This document shows, in pieces, positions 37,277 through 40,575 of a stretch of DNA of 40,575 nt (position 1 is the first letter of the stretch; every line of letters starts with the position of its first letter). The position numbers and the translations under genes are program-made. Source of the stretch: Basidiobolus ranarum (Eukaryota; Basidiobolomycota; Basidiobolomycetes; Basidiobolales); assembly GCA_040143965.1 (NCBI GenBank), contig JASJQH010000037.1:1-40575 (forward strand), given 5' to 3'. The notes beneath the pieces are model-generated. The model was given only the letters and a program-made list of their open reading frames with translations. It searched no databases and was not told the origin of the DNA.

Positions 37277-37507
37277 TTGGGCGCGCTATTTTTTCGTTTT
37301 AGCCACCTCAATTCTCACAGTATTGATAAGACGTTCTCACACAGCAAGAATCTTCGTCATGAACAAAACGTTCTCACTATAGATAACTTATCTGAGCGAG
37401 AGCGACTTGAAAATCCTACAACATGTGAAACAATCCTTGATGAAAATGGAAAGGTTACCAGAAATACGGGATTATCATCATCTTTTCTCAAGTCACTGGT
37501 TACCTAG
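37277..37507 (+). other. Exon-like open frame of unknown identity
   Basis: A plus-strand frame ending in TAG at 37507. Its last ~40 codons (DNLSERERLENPTTCETILD, NGKVTRNTGLSSSFLKSLVT) look like real polar protein sequence. There is no convincing ATG in frame; a short upstream ATG exon near 37191 could join in frame through an AG at 37345-37346, but that is speculative. It overlaps the carboxypeptidase promoter on the opposite strand. Could be a terminal exon, a gene relic, or chance. Confidence 0.2.
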
Positions 37508-38272
37508 TTTGAATTTCGTATCACTAAATTGCTGCTTCTGATTCGTATTTTATTTCGTAGACTTATCTTGTGGTCTGGTAAAAATTAAAGTTTAGTTTTG
37601 GTCAGCAGATCTACCCAAGATTCAGAACTCCTCTCTCACCTCAACATGGCAAAAGAGAATACAGTAGGTGTTTAATGAATTCCATTTTGGGCTCAACCAG
37701 AGGTAAACTCATAATCAATGGGATGCAAATTTCGGTCATTATTTTAGTCATAAACGATTGTCTTCACATTTGGAACTTTCCTTGCCGATTCCTACCAAAA
37801 ATTCATCTTATCAATCTTGATTGAGATGTCGTAACCTTTGCAGGATCACTGCTATATTGCACTTGGTATGCGACTTGGAGAAGCAGCGAATGATGACTCT
37901 TAAGTTCTGATATATGCATGGGTTATCATCCTTCGTCGGCGATGCTTGATCGTTACTTCACAACTAAACTCTAGACTGCAACGAAGAGCACTAAATCCTC
38001 AAGATGATCCATAAGAACTATTTCAATTGTCATCTCTTATTCAGATATAAATAGTGGGAGAATTGATAATTTTCACTTGTTCGTGTTACTATTTCGTTAT
38101 ACAAACAGTAATCTTCTCAATCTGTAATGCGAACTAACTCCGGAATTTGATCCAGTAACAGTGGTTACTACTAATGACAAGAATTTTTAAACTTGCGATG
38201 AAATAACTGATGAGTAAATAATTTCTGACATTTATATACACGACTATCCATGAGGTGTTTACAACTGCCATT

Positions 38273-40351
38273 TCAATCCTCTAGCCAATGCTCAAACTTA
38301 ATCGGGTGGCACTCCAGAGTGTTCAAATTGACTAAAACAATCGTATGAGTTTCAGAGAAGGCAGGAAGTAAAACGAGTCGGGTTACTTGACCCTCAGATC
38401 CTAAAGAAAATTGCAAGTTTTATCACTAATTATATTGAACTCTGATATGTAGAACAGTTATTTACCATGTATCAAGGTAGTTTCGAATTGTGGTTGATTT
38501 CCAAAAAAATAAACATGAGGACAATCACGAATAATAAATGGATCGGATGCTAAGTAAAGATGGCTCTTCTTTAGCTTTGCGTTATATCAAATATATGATC
38601 GTTGTTTGCTAATTTACCGGAGTTCTCTGGTGGTATTTCAGTTGGATCCATAAGACGCCACTTCATAGTTTGAACAGCAATTTGTAACCGATGATGAATA
38701 TTTGATAGCTGGAGTAGACTATCTAGGATCTGACCAGAGTTCCCTAAAAATCTATATCGTCTCTAAAGTTTAAAAGGAAGCAAGACGCGTACTTTTGAAT
38801 TTGCATAAAAACTTACGTGACTCCGTCAAGTTTGAAGCAATGGGGATTGGTGACACTATTAAAAGTAAAGAATCGTTGAGCACGTTCGAAGAATGCAAAG
38901 TGCATTGGCTGTTGAGGAAGGATTGCATTCGCTGGATCATGTGCTCCTGGCATCAAATCCACAGTTAGTGACTCACATATTTCCTCCAGGAACATATCTA
39001 GCTCCTTTACTGGTTTTCCGTCAAATATGCTTTGTCCTTGTATTTTGGTTTTCTGCAGTAGAATGAAGAGTTGAATTTGCATTTTAGAAACCGATACTAG
39101 TAAATATAAATGAAATAAAGCTACCGCTTTGTTTTCAACTTCTTCTCGCTGCAATTTAGCAAGTGAATTTCCAACAAATATTACGCGAACTATATGTGAA
39201 CTAAAGTTTTGCTCTTGAATGCTGCCCAACTGCCCACAAAGATGATCTTTCAACAATTCAAGACTCAATGACGATGCTTTGTCTTCTCCGATGTTCAAAC
39301 CGGATATAAGTGCGACATATTTTGGCTCTTCAGTGTGAGGGGCGTTTATATCATGAGTCCAAGGCTCACATTTGGTGGGCTAGAATGTAAAAGCTTACCT
39401 TGTGATTGGTGTATTTCAAGAGCCTCCTGGGCCACACACTTTGGAAAGCACAGATCCAAAATTTCTATTTCTCCAGGATTGTTTTGAATACCAAGTACTC
39501 CAATGACGACGCCTACACATAAAAGGAGTCATTATACTTGCAAAATCATTTATTGTGTTTTTTTGGTCTTTACCCGAGATTAGAGTCACTCCTTTCAAGG
39601 TATTACCAGTTAGCTCCACTTGCCCTGATTCGTCTTCGAGGAATATATTCGCAACCTCAGAATTTATATTTCGTGGAGGAGGTGCTACTACCCAATGCTT
39701 GAACAAAAATAGTAAATCAACCGGGAGACTAGCATTTTAATTTCCAAAAGGCTAGCAAATACCTCTTTTATAAAGCTATCTAAAGTTTCAGATTTGAGTG
39801 GCTGATCGGTATATACCACTCCAACCATATAACAAAGCTCTTCGCAAGGTGCATCTTCAATACTTTCTATGTACTTCGGAGCTCCACTGCCTATCAAGAA
39901 GTGATATGTGTATTAGCAATTTAGAATCAAAAACAATGATTCAATATATTAACCTTCAAAATTTCCCCACTTCTGTCGTGCATTTTCCACTATTCCTGGC
40001 TTAAAGAACTTCAAACGTTGAATAAAAGGAGTAAGAGTAGGTAATTCATCAATCATGCTTTCTGAGTTTTGTTCAAAAGGAGGGACTACTACAGGAGTCT
40101 CTTCATTGATTATGAAATTTTTTCGTAAGTCCCATTGCTCTTCATATTGGGCTTGAAGTCGTTGTGAAGGGAGCGAGGAAACATCTTTCAATGTTGTCAG
40201 AAATGAGTCATATCGCCTAGGTGTATTGTGCAAGAATTTAGTATCGATAGGATGACTACCCTATTATTGTTATCGTATACCCTTCAAAGCTACTGTTTCT
40301 GAAGTCTTCAATACTCTGTGCTGCTTTTGCTTTGGAGACTGGGGTCTCCAT
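38273..40351 (-). CDS. POL31: DNA polymerase delta small (B) subunit, POLD2/Pol31/Cdc1 family
   Basis: Ten exons: 40281-40351, 39954-40216, 39763-39890, 39697-39574, 39399-39512, 39125-39327, 38817-39052, 38618-38751, 38466-38549, 38273-38400; 494 residues, close to yeast Pol31 (487). An OB-fold segment (IFLEDESGQVELTGN, ISGVVIGVLG) is followed by the inactive calcineurin-like phosphoesterase domain: KYVALISGLNIG, VDLMPGAHDPANAILPQQP, TNPHCFKLDGVTFLGNSGQ, DPFIIRDCPHVYFFGN, and the terminal VTRLVLLPAFSETHTIVLVN. The MPG-x-x-DP-x-N and DGV-x-FLG-x-SGQ motifs are diagnostic. It bridges the catalytic subunit and Pol32/Cdc27 in nuclear lagging-strand synthesis and translesion Pol zeta. All nine introns are 61-72 nt. 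The exon 3 donor is the least certain: I chose GTATTT at 39762, since the alternative leaves a 32-nt intron. Confidence 0.94.
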
Positions 40352-40575
40352 ATTGTTTGAAATAGGTACTCATGGAATATTTATTGATAGAGTTTTAAAT
40401 ACAGTAAGAAACTGACATTTATTGGTTAATTCTTTATGTTTATTTATGTATTCAGAGTAGGATAGTAGCTTGATTATAAATAAACCTTATATTTTAAGCA
40501 AAATACATTTTTACTCAGCAGTACTTGATTGCTGTCTTAATAGAGCATATAGTCTAAAATGGAAAGAAATGACAG
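40352..40575. other. Upstream flank of the Pol delta subunit gene
   Basis: The last 224 bases are AT-rich promoter-side DNA. No gene, repeat or site can be supported before the window ends. Confidence 0.4.

Larger units (their letters stand above)
37156..38272. other. Intergenic region: carboxypeptidase promoter and POL31 3' flank
   Basis: About 1.1 kb. The left part holds the carboxypeptidase promoter; the right part follows the Pol delta subunit stop. The only coding-like piece is a plus-strand frame ending at 37507, listed separately. Nothing else recognised. Confidence 0.5.

Noticed and set aside
39698-39762. Alternative 32-nt intron inside POL31 exon 3/4
   Set aside because: A donor at GTCTCC would also keep frame, but the 65-nt intron from GTATTT fits the size range of all other introns in this gene.

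Overview
The window is nuclear DNA from a filamentous or early-branching ascomycete-like fungus. The evidence is protein-coding genes densely cut by very short spliceosomal introns (mostly 55-85 nt, GT...AG), fungal-type gene products (Vac7, Def1, Rsp5, Sgf73, Rsc9, O-acetylhomoserine sulfhydrylase), low-to-moderate GC by eye, and tightly packed genes on both strands. The high intron density (11 in RSP5, 9 in the Pol delta subunit, 8 in SGF73) rules out a Saccharomyces-like yeast. A Taphrinomycotina-like lineage is my inference, not proven. I see no transposon, tRNA, rRNA or CRISPR array.

Layout. 1-3451 (-): UPF2/NMD2, running off the left edge. 3859-4204 (+): ETFRF1/LYRM5-type LYR protein. 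4755-5531 (-): intronless type I membrane protein of unknown function. 6434-8996 (-): Rsc9-like ARID/zinc-finger chromatin-remodelling subunit. 9750-11798 (+): Vac7. 12466-16886 (-): PH-Sec7-PH Arf exchange factor. 18468-19790 (-): MET17. 20919-24102 (-): DEF1. 25485-25745 (+): unrecognised 86-residue protein. 26084-27796 (-): SGF73. 28055-29105 (+): NSE1. 29809-32894 (-): RSP5. 34471-35707 (+): phytanoyl-CoA-dioxygenase-like enzyme. 35845-37155 (-): secreted M14 carboxypeptidase. 38273-40351 (-): small B-subunit of DNA polymerase delta. I worked out exon boundaries by hand from reading-frame continuity; the summed exon lengths are multiples of three for every complete spliced gene.

How the genes relate. 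Most are unrelated housekeeping genes. The 21-33 kb stretch is notable because DEF1, SGF73, NSE1 and RSP5 all act in ubiquitin or chromatin/DNA-damage pathways. In yeast, Rsp5 and Def1 both act on stalled RNA polymerase II, and Sgf73 tethers the SAGA deubiquitylase module. Four gene pairs are divergent and share an intergenic promoter region: UPF2/ETFRF1, RSC9/VAC7, SGF73/NSE1 and RSP5/PhyH.

No clearly new multi-gene system is visible. The best leads are the unrecognised proteins (4755-5531, 25485-25745, 20200-20604), an upstream ORF whose stop overlaps the SGF73 start, a 35-nt intron in SGF73, a carboxypeptidase with a B-type specificity residue, and an RSP5 catalytic cysteine codon split by an intron.
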